Assembly (NCBI GenBank): GCA_951802425.1
Contig: OX637796.1
Coordinates: 4,574,162 to 4,638,161, forward strand
DNA length: 64,000 bases
Origin: Clavaria fumosa
Taxonomy: Eukaryota; Basidiomycota; Agaricomycetes; Agaricales; Clavariaceae
Direction: 5' to 3'
The notes beneath the pieces are model-generated. The model was not told the origin of the DNA. It worked only from the letters and a program-made list of their open reading frames with translations, and made no database searches. The position numbers and the translations under genes were made by a program. Below are positions 30,586 to 41,056 of the stretch, piece by piece (positions within the stretch are counted from its first letter, which is position 1; every line of letters begins with the position of its first letter).

Positions 30586-31952
30586 CTCTAGCTATGGGCT
30601 GTACGTGATGTATGAGTCATTGATTAAATATCGGAATCTGATAGATGATCAGGAAAGCTGCGCGCTTGCACTGGAATGATGAGTCCGAGCAGTGTCGATC
30701 TTTGTTGGGATCTTTGTGATGATGATGTCATCTGCGATCAGATAGGGTCCCCGCTTCAATGCATTACATTATGTCGGCTGCATCTGATCTTGTTGGGGAT
30801 ATGATCGGAGGGTTAGCCGATCTGTGATCGAGCTGTTCTGAGTCATGATCACTTGATCGATCGGTGTGATGCAGTGATCGAGTGAAACTGATCTTTGATC
30901 AGAGATCTTCTTAGGGGTGATCGTGTCTGGTGGATAGGGGTCTGCCCAATCGAGGTTGAGATCAGTCTGTGGCGGTTATTGGATAAAAGGACGGTCTTCC
31001 TCCTTTCGTCGTCCCTTCAGAGTCTGCCTGCTATGTGCTTCCAAGGCCACCACCTTGTCGAGTTCTTCCACAGCTCCTCCCTCTTCGCTCCTCGTACTGG
31101 AATCAAGCTCTCTTGCGATACCTTCCACTGGTGGGTTCAACTCGTCCCTGCCGATGCGGACCTCTACTGGGTCCTCGACCGATGCTTCGCCTGTGGGGAT
31201 CCCTCCCACCTTGTCAAGGATTGCTCCTTGACCCAAGGTCCTTACCGACGTATCTGTGACCTTCTCGAGGACCCTCATGGTGAGTTAGCCGAGCTGCTTC
31301 TCTCTGTCTCCAGTAAGTCTGATTCTTTATAGATTGGGACTGGGCTCCTCCCCGCCCTCCCTCGCCAACTGCTTGGGCCACCACCCCTTGGGGTGATCAA
31401 GGTACTTGGTACCAAGGTGGGCAGGATTGGGCTGAGATTGGTTCTGGTCCTGTACATCCGGCTTACCGTCCCCAGGTCCAGATCCCCAACCTCTGGATAC
31501 CCCGTTGGTGGCGCCTCCTCCGTCGCCCTCCCTTCCTACCGTTGACCTCCCCCCCGCCTATTCCCCCCTCCCGTCTCCTACTCTGGACGACGGAGGTTCT
31601 CTCGGCGCTGTGCGAGATCTGCGAGAGGCTGCCCTGGAGGCGGGAATCTGGGATGGTCAGTTTGCCTCCCATCCCTTGAGGGTAGCTCTCGGGTTCGTGG
31701 GTGAGTCTGACTTCTCAGACTCTTCAGATGAGTCATGGGAAGAGGAGTCTTGGGGGTCTGAGTACGGCACCTCGGGCTCCTCCCTTGATGAAGAGGGGTC
31801 TTGGCTTTCTTTCGTGTAGATAAGTATTGTACTTATCTTGCGATAATATATAGTTGGGGTTTAGCCCCTTGTTCGCCTGATTTGCATGGTGTTCCTTAAG
31901 TTAAAGAATTGAAATTTGCTGGCCTGGTAGTACGGACGACGCTTTCATGACA
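30161..31952 (-). repeat. 5' LTR of element H (1792 bp)
   Basis: Same length and ends as 22759-24550 and nearly identical. Order in element sense: antisense gene, GATC-rich interval, TATA box, self-primer, then the LTR half of the open leader frame. Confidence 0.95.
31033..31819 (+). CDS. Antisense LTR gene: CCHC zinc-knuckle protein, 2 exons, 207 aa (right copy)
   Basis: Copy of the gene at 23631-24417 in the other LTR of element H: exons 31033-31312 and 31476-31819, intron 163 nt. I saw no difference in the coding parts, as expected for LTRs made from one template at insertion. In this LTR the gene reads outward, away from gag-pol and into the flanking element G. See the left copy for domains and doubts. 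Confidence 0.72.
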
Positions 31953-31957
31953 ATGAC

Positions 31958-34900
31958 CAAGATTGCATTGTGCCCACAGGAGAGGGGGAAAGGGCCCACA
32001 ATGTCCCAAGAGATCACTGCCCAAGGCCCTTCAGGCACAGGGTGAGGGTGGAGCGGAGCAGCACACCTAGTGTGGTCAGGCTTCACTTTCTGGCACATCT
32101 GACACCCTCCCACATACCAATCCGAATCCTTCACCATCCCCACCCACCAGTAGGACCTCAGCAGTGCTGCTCTCAGCTTCTGGGGGCCTGGGTGACCAGC
32201 AATGGGAAGGTCATGCTCAAAGGTGAGCACTGCCTCACATGCCTCTGGGGGCACCCAGGTGATTTTGGCCTTCCACCAGAGTCCCATTTGATCTCTCATC
32301 CACTCATCATCCAGCTCTTCTGGCTTCTGCACATGTACTGCACTATTTTTCTGGAGTAGTGTCTCCATTTCCGATGTGAATGACGTGCGGGTCTCCACTT
32401 CTGGGAAGACTTGCACCAGCGCATCCTCCTCCACCATTTCTCCAGAGTCCGGCCTCCGCAAGAGTGCATCTGCCTTTGTGTTCAATTTTCCAGTGTGGTA
32501 CTTGATCTCGAAGTCAAAGCACTGGAGCTCACCAACCCAATGGACCTGCCTTGGCTTCAGCTTCTGGGGTTTTCAGAAGTACTGGAGGTTTGCATAGTCT
32601 GTCCAGATCTCAATCATCTCTTCCACTCCAATGAGGTATGCCCGCCACTTGTGAAGTGCCTGAATTACTGCCAAGAACTCTTTGTCATACACGTCATAAT
32701 TCTTCTTGGCTGCAGTGAGGGCTTGGGAGATGTAGTCCACCACTTTCCAGGTCCCATCCATCTGCTGCTGTGAGAGCACTCCACCAGTCACTAGGTTACT
32801 CACGTCCATCTCTACCTTCCATCTCCCTTTGTCTTGTCGTAGAGCCAAGACAGGTGCCAATATGAGTGCTAGGCAGATCCTGGAAGGCCATTTCCTCCTC
32901 CACTTCCCATTTCCATGGAACCTTCCCAGTCAGCCGGAATAAGGGTTTGGCTCAGGCTAAGAGATTTGGGATGTGCCGATGGAGGTAGTTCAGCATCCCG
33001 TTAAACCTCTGCACATCCTTCACATTCCTAGGTTGTGGCCAGTTTCGCACTGCTTCACCCTTTGCCGGATTGTGTTCCAAGCAGTTGTGAGAGATCTTCA
33101 TCCCAAGGAAGATGATCTCACTTTTTTCAAACTTGCATTTACTGAGTCTGAGGCACAACCCATTCTTTCCAAACTTCTCAAAAACTCGATCCATCCAGTA
33201 CTGGTGAGTAGCCAAGTCCTCTGTGAACACTATGGCATTGTCAACATAGGCCCGGACATGTCCTCCCGCAATCTCTTCTCTCAGCACATGATTCATGAAG
33301 TGCTGAAAGGTTGCAGGCGCATTCTGCAGCCCAAACCACATGACAGCTGGTTCGAAGAGTCTGCAAGGTGTTAGGAAAGCGCAGCGGTGCTGGCGTTCTG
33401 GCCAAACCTGCATCGAGGGGAAGCCACCCTTTGCATCTATCTTGGAGTAGATAGACGCACCCTTAAGCACATCCACTGTGTCTCTGATGCATGGGAGGGG
33501 GTATTTGTCTTTGATCAGATGCGCATTTAGCCTCAAGTAGTCAATAATCGGCTGCAGCTTGTCCTTCTCATGTTTGAAGAAGAAAGGGCTTGCATACAGG
33601 GATTTCGAGGGTCAGATACGTCCAGATGCTAACTGTTCATCCACCCATTGGTTCATCTCCACCATCTCCACCTGTGTTAATGAGTACAGCTTAGTGGAGA
33701 GGTGCCCAGGATCAGTTTTGAACTCGATTTTAATGTCAAAGTCAGGGCAGGAGCGGGAGCGGGGGAGCTCATCCCACTTTGCTTCACTAAAGACTGTGGG
33801 GTAGAGACTGGGCCAATCAGGTGTGGGGCCAGCATTGAGAAAATGGGTGTCCGGAATACTGGCGGAGGCCAGGGTACTCGTTTTTGGGGGTGCAGGGGCT
33901 CATTTGGGAGTTGGGCGGCTGTGTGGGGAAGAGGTACAGGCATGGGGGCAGTGGGTGAGTTTTACTTCAGCTTTAGCCCAGTCGATCTCTGGGTTATGTC
34001 ACTTTAGCCAGTCATGCCCAAGGATCACCATGTGGGACTGGGTCTTCCCTAACAGGAAGTGGATCCACTCCTGGTGGTCACCAGCTACAACAAGCAAGTC
34101 TATCCCATACCGGATTTTTCCATCCCTGTTCTGCGTCCCATCCACATTGTGCATGGTGATTGGATTCAGCAGGAGGGATGGTTCTAATCCCACCTTTTTT
34201 GCCCATTCCAAATCCATAAAGCAGTTGGTGCAGCCTGAGTCGACAAGGGCTTTTGTAGTAGCCCATTTGCCAGTGCTGAGAGCTTCCAGGTGCACCCGGA
34301 TGGAGAGCTCTCAGGGCATATGCAATAGGGTGTCCTTCAGCACCTCTGCAAGGTGCTTCGTCAGCTCCACTTTCCTGCTAGTCCCCATTTCTCTTTTCGG
34401 TATTTTGCTCTTAGCGGTTTCTGTTTCCACTTTGTCCTTCATCTCAGCCCCAATCTGGGTGTGTCTCCACTGCAAGATAGTATATTTAGGGATACTAGCT
34501 GCAGATACAGGGATGGGAGGGGGGCTGAGGTATCTACTCCCGAGGCTCCAGTTTGGACTTACTGGGCCTCATCTCCAAAATCCTGCTCCTCAACAGGAGC
34601 CTTCCTTTCTCTCTCAAGCAACTGCACCTGGTCTCGGAACAGTGCGATCTCATTCTCGTAATCTTGAGCATTACGAGCTGGGCTTTCCCCTGCATGGAGC
34701 TGTGGCCTCTGGGTCTGCGGGCGTGCATCTGGGAGCGGACACTCTCTCACCATGTGGCCAGCTTGACCACAATGGAAGCAAGTGCGCACTACTCCAGGGG
34801 CATGGGCATGGTCCACCACCATGGCATCACCAGCACTGCACGGACATGGCATGATGGGAGGGGCAGGGGTGCGGGCCAGTGGCTGGGCCAGGAAGGGGCG

Positions 34901-35557
34901 TGGGGCCGGAGCGAAATGGGTTGGCAGGGTGGGTCGATTCGCCATGGGCAGGGCAGGGCGGGTAGCGTTCTGCTGGGCCACAACACCCTCGAAGCGTCAC
35001 TGCTGGGCATCCAGCCTCTCAGCAAGTGCCTTCCACTCCCCATAGGTTCCCGGCATCAGAGAGACATTGTATATCCTCGCCACCAATTTCCTGCTGAGGT
35101 TCTGCTCTAACCAGTGGACTAGAATGTCCAAATCGGCTACCTCTGTCATCCCTGCTCGGCGAAACATTGTCTTGAACTTGGCGAAAAACTCTGGGGCTGT
35201 CATGGTGCCATGCTTTAACCCAGCAATGTCTGTGAGGGCAGTTGTACGGTCGTTCAGGTCGTCAAAGGCCCACTTCATTCCCTCCACAAACTCCACCCAG
35301 GTTCCAGCTTCACCACTCTCTAGGATCTCTTCAGCTTTCATGTTTGCCCACTCTGCAGTGAATCCCTCTCCAGTAATTTTGCTTAGAGCAAAAAGGACCT
35401 TTGCCAGGTCCATGGCATAGACTGTCAGATTCACCATAAACAGGAGGTGAATTGACCAGAGGAACGTGCGGAAGTTCCTTTTCTGCCCATCGAAGGGGGC
35501 AACAGATAAGTCCAGCCTCATGGCTTGGACTACAGGTGGGGTGACATGGTCAGCCAT
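31958..35557 (-). pseudogene. Element G Gag-Pol, 5' part (Gag to integrase zinc domain)
   Basis: Continuation of G beyond H. The integrase zinc domain lies at about 32040-32160 (CQMCQKVKPDHTRC), RNase H at about 32573-32860 (EMDVSNLVTGG), RT at about 32952-33560. The box that should read YVDDVIVF is YVDNAIVF (about 33230-33253), so the second catalytic Asp is lost. Protease shows ALVDSGCTNCFMD (about 34205-34245). Gag has a CCHC knuckle, CFHCGQAGHMVREC (about 34750-34790), and the PFDGQKRNFRTFLWS helix region. Frames are broken at many points, several of them TGA where sister copies have CGA. Start ATG at 35557. Non-functional. Confidence 0.88.
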
Positions 35558-35897
35558 CACAGACCCTGGTGGCAGTGATGGGGTTTCAGGGACATCGGTA
35601 ACAGGGGAATCGGGGGGGGAGCAGGGCTTGACCCAGTCTCAGTCTCAGATGCTGTAAATAAAATTCCGGGCCTTGGGCACTCAGGATTTCTTCGATCTCG
35701 TATCAGTCCTGTCCTCTCAGGCTGCTCTTCTATGTACTTATGTATTTATAGAACTCTTATTCTATAAAACTCTTGCTAACGTGGGGTCCAAATGGTATCC
35801 CAGGTGGTTGCTCCACAACTCTTAATGAGTTGCCTGTGCACCCTTCTGACAATGGTCACAGAGCAAGGGCTCTGTCCACTCGACCAGGAAACTAATC
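35558..35897 (-). other. Remaining leader of element G, truncated
   Basis: Matches the leader of B (18211-18560) up to GACCAGGAAACTA, then stops. The next bases belong to element F. The rest of the leader and the 5' LTR are missing. Confidence 0.8.
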
Positions 35898-37509
35898 AGA
35901 CAACCATTTGAGGTCCATACAGATCACCAGAACCTCTCTTACTTCCAGAAACCAAATCCCCTCAATGGTAGGCAGAACAAGTGGCGCCAGTTCTTAACCT
36001 TGCTTGATATCAAGATTGTTCCCTGCGCTGGTAAATCCAACGCTGCAGCCGATGCTCTCTCCTGGCACCCCGACTATGGTGATGCCCTGCCACGACCTGA
36101 TGCGACCCTACTCCCCACCCAATACTTCCGAGCCTCCAAGACCATGACTCTAATGGAGAAGCTGAAAGTCGAACAGGCTCTGGCCACTCCACCAGACAAT
36201 GCGAAGAAGGACCAGGAAGGACTCCTCCAGGTACAGGAGAAGCTCTGGGTCCCACCATCCCTAGTCAAGGACATCCTCAACCTCCACCATTCAGCACAGA
36301 CTACTGCCCACCCAGGGATCACCAAGACCTTGGTAGCAGTAAAAAAGTATTGGTATTGGTCCACCCTAAAGAAGGACACCTGTGACTATGTTATCCGCTG
36401 CAACATCTGCCCACAGATCAAACCCCAGCAAGGAAGAAAACCCGTGCCCCTCCACCCTCTCCCCATCCTCTCGCGACCTTGGCAGGTCATTGGTTGGGAC
36501 CTTGTAGGTCCTGTCTCAGAGTCCACAGGTTTTGACATGGTCCTAGTAATCAAGGATTATCTCACAAAGTATATAATCCTTGCCCCAACTAACCAGGAAC
36601 TCATTTCGGAAGGAGTGGCTGCTGTTCTCTTGGAGAAGGTCTATGCCTACTATGGCCTTCCTGAGAAAGTGGTCTCAGATCAAGGGAGCCAGTTCGTGTC
36701 CAAGTTCATGTGGGAGGTCTATGATAAGTTGGGGATCAAATCCACTGCCTCCACTGCTTACCATCCCCAGACTGACGGACAGGTGGAGAGGGCCAATCAA
36801 GAAGTCGAGGTAGTAATCCGAGTGCTAACCAAGGAGGATCAAGCCGATTGGGCTGCCATACTCCCCCTCACCCAATTCGCCTTGAACACCTGACCCATTC
36901 GTGACTCGGACATCACACCCTTTGCAGCCCTCCATGGCTTCGAACCTGCCCCATTACCTGGGTTTTCCATTGGATCTGGTGTCCCCACCACCAATGACTT
37001 CCTCACAAGACTCGCTGCTACTCACGACCGACTCTGGACAATCCCCCAAGAGGGACAGAAGTCTGACTCCGTGACCTACAATGCCCATTCGCATGAGCCA
37101 GAGATCTACCAAAAGGGCGACTTAGTATACCTCGACTCCTGAAACCTCCCCCTTGAAGAAGTTCGGTCCTAAATTCGTTGGCCCCTTCCCCATAAATGCG
37201 AAAGTAGGAACCTCCGCCTACTGCCTCGACCTCCCTGCGACTTGGCGAATCCACAATGTCTTCAACAAGGCTCTGCTCAAACCAATCCGCAGAGACCTGA
37301 TGTCAGTTCATCCACTGCCAGAACTCATCGAAGGGGGCAAGGAGTACGATGTCGATAAAGTCCTCACCAAAAGGAAGCACCGAGGCAAGGTCCAGTACCT
37401 GGTAAGCTGGAAGGGGTACTCTCCTGAAGAGAATACATGGGAGCCACTCGAGAACCTCACAAGGGCGAGGGAGGCAATCACTGACTTTGTCCAGGAGTCC
37501 AAATCTTAG
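35898..37509 (+). pseudogene. Element F pol, second part (RNase H end, integrase, chromodomain)
   Basis: This starts within the end of RNase H and tether (KIVPCAGKSNAAADALSW). Integrase has the zinc ligands HH and CNIC (about 36280-36420), then WDLVGP, VVSDQGSQFVS and ERANQEVE for the D,D,E residues (about 36500-36800). The frame is stopped at 36891 (TGA) and again near 37141, then a chromodomain is at about 37340-37480 ([32 protein letters not shown]), stop 37509. A purine-rich AAGGGGGATA directly before the LTR at 37521 is the polypurine tract. Between the RT end at 21428 and this point roughly 130 or more codons of F are missing. Confidence 0.85.
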
Positions 37510-37520
37510 GAAGGGGGATA

Positions 37521-38839
37521 TGTCGTGGCGACATCACGTGACCAGCCCAAGGCCGCAATCACATGACCTGTCACATGATCAAGTGAGTCATGGGACTCAT
37601 GTGACTACTGACCAACAGTACAGCCCATTTGTGTGATGGTGTCATGGTCCTAACAGGTTAGTAGCAAAGGGGTTAGCAGAGCAGAGCAGAGATGTTCTAT
37701 CGGAGTCCAATCAGAGTCCAATATCAGAGAAATGGAGAAGTAAACAAGAAGGAGGAGACTTATGGGACTGCGGCCTCAACATATGTGTTGTGCCACCATG
37801 TATATATGTGTCCCTATTTATCAAACAGAAACAATACCCAAGAGAGAATCAGAACATAAGTCAAACTCCAAAGTTGATTGGAGTCCGCCAGAGTTGCTCA
37901 GAGTTGGTCAGATGACATGGAGAACATTGAGGATGATGAGGATGAAAGCTCAGAGATGTTTAGGATCAAGAGATGTTAATATTCGAACTGAGGAGCAGGG
38001 AGATACAGGTGGGAACTTATACTGCAAGGACAGAGTATAGGAGTAATGTGAAACAATGTACATATCAAATTACTAGGAGAGTTTCACCACAAGTGCCTGT
38101 GCAATTTTCATGGAACAAAGAAATAACAACAAAAATAACTCCCATGGGTCAAGGGTATCCTCTCAATGGTAAACAGAATGAGGGGATGGAGGGAGAAGGT
38201 TCTAGAATGAAGTCCAAAAGGTCCGAAGTATGGTGGAACAGAGTCCGAAGAAGGTGCGGAGCAGAGGATGCAGAGTTATGGAGGGGCAGATCAGAGATGG
38301 CCGGAGTTGGTCCAGAGCGGGGATTGTGCATATGTGATCGGATGGGGTCATAACAGATGGCGTGTCAAGCAGGATGCCATCACCCTGTCATTGTAGTGAC
38401 AGCTGTTGTCACCCCATCAAATGATCATTCCTATCCCCACCTTGTATCCCTGGACTTACTATGTTACCACTATCCCGTTCCCCTGACGCCCTTATTCCCT
38501 CCCCATGGCAGCTTTGCATTCCCTTGCCTACCCCTTGTACCCCGCCAACGTCATGACACCGCCCTGATCGTTGCCTGGATACGTTCATTCCCTCCCTACC
38601 ATCATTCCCTTAGAGTGCCTTCCTCAGTTACATTGTATTACACTGTCTCCATGAGACTGAACCTAGTATGTATATACTTGTAGACTACTTGCCTGTATTT
38701 TCCTTAGCTTTTGATATTCTCAGACTCTGCACCTTTCTACTTCAAAGTAAGACCAAGTGTCGCTTACCACATGACCTCCACAACCTTGTCGCAACCTCAC
38801 CGCAACCTTTGGGCTCCCAATTTTGGATTGACTGCAACA
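37521..38839 (+). repeat. 3' LTR of element F, interrupted by J
   Basis: LTR segments 37521-37639 and 38356-38839 match 12252-12852. The self-primer sequence CTTTTGATATT recurs at about 38709. Many CG sites of one copy are CA or TG in the other. The right flank TTTCT (38840-38844) closes the target duplication. Confidence 0.9.
37640..38355 (-). repeat. Solo LTR J (716 bp) inserted in the 3' LTR of F
   Basis: Ends TGTCATGG and GGTCATAACA, flanked by GATGG at 37635-37639 and 38356-38360. No coding sequence between, so it is a solo LTR left by recombination or one end of an element now lost. A related copy is at 55931-56627 and a truncated inverse copy at 40504. Orientation is inferred from the purine tract next to the copy at 40504. 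Confidence 0.9.
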
Positions 38840-38844
38840 TTTCT

Positions 38845-39374
38845 ATTCTACATACATTTCTCCATCTCCTCTGAAAAGCAAAATAAAATTCTTAGATAGA
38901 TCCATCTCTCTGTCTCTCTTCTCTCTGTTCCTTTACTCTGTTTTCTCCAAAACTCTGAAAAGACTATTCTCTCTTCTCTATGTTCCTTTACTCTGTTTTC
39001 TCCGAAACTCTGAAAAAAATATTCTTCTTTCTCTCTATTCCCTTATTCCGCTTTCTCTGAAACTCTGAAAACAAGATTCTTGCCTTCTTCTTCTCCAAAA
39101 AATAAATAAATAATTGTAAATGGAACTTTTATTCTCTCAATTCCAACTCCAAATCTCTTTCTTTGTTTTCTCTGTCTTGCCTTACTTTATTTTCCTTTCA
39201 CTCTGCTTACTTTCACTCAAGTTCAAAGATAAAAACAATAAATTTATAAAAAGAAAAAAGAAAAAGAAAAACAATAAATACAATGTAGATATTATTTATT
39301 TATTTAGGCAGAGGGGGGCAAGCCGGGCAATGCCTGCAAAATTCCTTCAGGCTCCTTCAGCCTGGACTCTGCTC
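38845..39374. repeat. Pre-F sequence with a ~58-bp C/T-rich tandem repeat
   Basis: Three tandem copies of a unit built on CTTTACTCTGTTTTCTCC and GAAACTCTGAAAA occupy about 38930-39090. The remainder is A/T-rich (runs of AATAAATAAAT and AAAAAGAAAAAG) up to about 39300. No gene seen. The part after 38844 was joined to 12251 before F inserted. Confidence 0.6.
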
Positions 39375-40269
39375 CTACTTCACCCTCCTCCACCTCCACT
39401 TCTCTGCCTCTGCCTCTGCCTCTGCACACTTCTCTGCCTCCTTCTTCTCTGCCTCTGCCTCCAACTCCTTCTCCTTCTCTGACTCCACAACCTCCACCAC
39501 CATCTTCTCCTCCTCCATCTTCTTCTCTGCCTCCACTCCCCACTTTCCCATAAAAAACTCCTGGAGGATCCTCCAATCCTCTGCTGCTGCCTTCCTCTCT
39601 GCCCTCAACTCCTTCCTCTCCACTCTTGCCTCCTTCCTCCACTCCTCCAGCTCCGCCACCCTGCAGGCCACCAAGTCAAGAGTGGCCCATGCCAACCTTG
39701 CCTGCTCCACCTCTGCCCTCTCCAACTCTGCTTGCTCGCAGAGCCCGCACCTCCCACACCTCCTCCTCCTCCTCCACCACCCTCTTCAACTTCACAGAGC
39801 GGAGTTTCTTCCGCTCTGGCCCCACTGCCTCTCCACCCACACACTTCTGCTTTGCCCCCACACAGGCAACACAAGAAGTGCCCTGCCCTCTGCTCAGGTA
39901 TGCACAGTCCAGTGACAACCACCAGCACCTATTGCACAAACCCCACTCCACCTTGGACTCCGGCATCAGAATCCACTTCCGCCCCACTCCCTGCACCCAC
40001 GTGATCTCCTCAGTGCACCACTTCACCTCCACTGCCTTCGCCCGCTCCATCTCCTCCTGCTGCATCTTATCCACCTTGTGTCTTCTCTTCCACTCCTCCT
40101 CCTCCTGTGCCTTCTTCTCTCGCAGCGCCTTGAGCTGCCCCATGAGTGCCACGATCTCGGGGTCTTTGTCCTCCACATGCGGCAGCACAGGGACAGCAAC
40201 CACAGGGTGTGGTTGATGGTGGGAGGGGTGACTGGGCCCTGCCCCAGGTGTAGTTGGGTTGTTTGACAT
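39375..40269 (-). pseudogene. Frameshifted ORF with a Zn2Cys6-like cluster and long coiled coil
   Basis: The frame opens at an ATG at 40269. It reads a Pro/His-rich N-terminus, a charged helix (VALMGQLKALREKKAQEEEE), then six cysteines spaced CX2CX6CX10CX2CX6C (about 39815-39920, starting CNRCWW and ending CVACVGAKQKC), which fits the fungal Zn(II)2Cys6 pattern. A basic segment (ERKKLRSVKLKR) and Glu-rich helix follow. The frame ends at 39676, but the neighbouring frame continues the same coiled coil (LRAERKAAAEDW and so on) to 39375, so a frameshift lies near 39730. It may be an old transcription-factor-like gene or a retroelement protein; similar-looking proteins occur with fungal transposons. 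Identity uncertain. Confidence 0.5.
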
Positions 40270-40503
40270 CGAGTATAGAGATTTTAGAAGAGATTTTGCC
40301 TGTGCTAGGGGCTAGTGATGGTGGTTGTGGGTTAAGGAAGGAAAAAACTGGAGTGCAACATGTGTGGCCTTTTGACCCCCAAAATTTTTTCAGACTCCAC
40401 TCAACATGCTGCAAAACTCCAAGACTAACTCATTATGGAGGACACATGTTCATGCAGACTTTGGCCACAGGGTCTCAGGGGTTCGACCCTAAGAGGGGGA
40501 TAC

Positions 40504-41056
40504 TGTTATGACCCCATCCAATTGCATAAGCACAATCCCTGCTCCAGACTCCAGACTCTGCACCAACTCTGGCCATCTCTGATCCACTCCTTCATAACTC
40601 CACATCCTCTGCTCCACGCCTTCCTCAGACTCCATTCTGCTGTACTTTGGAGCTTTCAGACTTCATTCTAGAACCTTCTCCCTCCATCCCCTTGTTCTGT
40701 TTACCATTGGGAGGATGCCCTTGACCCATGGGAGTCATTTCTGTTGTTGTTTCTTTGTTCCATGAAAATTGCACAGGCACATGTGTTGAAACTCTCCTGG
40801 TAATTTGATATATACTATGTTTCAAGCACTCCTATACTCCTGTCCTTGCAGTATAAGATCCCACCTGTATTTCCCTGTTCTGCAGTTCAAATATTATCTC
40901 TTGATCCTAAACATCCCTGAGCTTTCATCCTCATGTCATCCAACCAACTCCAACCAACTCCAGCAGACTCCAATGAACTTCAGAGTTTGACTTCTGTTCT
41001 GATTCTCTTCTGGGTATTGTTTCTGTCTGATAAATTGGGACACATATATATGTGGT
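40504..41056 (+). repeat. Truncated J-family LTR
   Basis: It begins TGTTATGACCCC, the reverse complement of J's end, and follows J up to about GGGACACATATATATG before similarity fails. The bases just before it, AAGAGGGGGATAC, look like a polypurine tract, so this would be the 3' LTR of a plus-strand element whose body I cannot recognise. Nearly all CG dinucleotides seen in the copy at 55931 are CA or TG here. Confidence 0.7.

Larger units (their letters stand above)
22759..31952 (-). mobile_element. Element H: young, apparently complete gypsy chromovirus with 1.8-kb LTRs
   Basis: Two 1792-bp LTRs (22759-24550 and 30161-31952) are almost identical; I noticed one difference, an A/G at 23300 against 30702. 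The 5-bp duplication ATGAC is at 22754-22758 and 31953-31957. The inner part has open gag and pol frames in a -1 overlap, a self-primer site, and an extra open frame in the leader. Each LTR also carries an antisense two-exon gene. The element lies in G integrase and is the youngest insertion of this stack; it looks capable of activity. Confidence 0.95.
21429..35897 (-). mobile_element. Element G: family-B gypsy element, split by H, 5' end deleted
   Basis: Minus-strand element. Its 3' LTR is 21429-21733. Integrase runs to 22758, is interrupted by H (22759-31952), and resumes at 31958 after one ATGAC duplication. RNase H, RT, protease and Gag follow to an ATG at 35557, then part of the leader to about 35897. 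The expected 5' LTR is absent: the leader breaks off within a sequence that continues in B and joins F's RNase H. A deletion therefore removed G's 5' LTR together with part of F. Confidence 0.88.
12252..38839 (+). mobile_element. Element F: gypsy chromovirus split by three insertions
   Basis: Matching ends TGTTGTGGTGACATC (12252) and TGTCGTGGCGACATC (37521) start two roughly 600-bp LTRs. The outer flanks carry the 5-bp duplication TTTCT at 12247-12251 and 38840-38844, which proves that the two halves belong to one insertion. Inside it lie element B (13675-19168, in gag), element G with H inside it (21429-35897, in RT) and solo LTR J (37640-38355, in the 3' LTR). F's own sequence is about 5-6 kb. 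Its coding region is decayed: shifted frames in gag, a changed RT active site, and a deletion of late RT and most of RNase H at the G junction. Confidence 0.9.

Noticed and set aside
39626..40216. Plus-strand Ser/Pro-rich frame of 196 codons
   Set aside because: Low-complexity shadow of the minus-strand frame with charged helices and six-Cys motif.
40470..40503. tRNA-like piece (GGGGTTCGACCC followed by an AAGAGGGGGAT stretch)
   Set aside because: No complete cloverleaf; the purine-rich part beside the LTR is better read as a polypurine tract.
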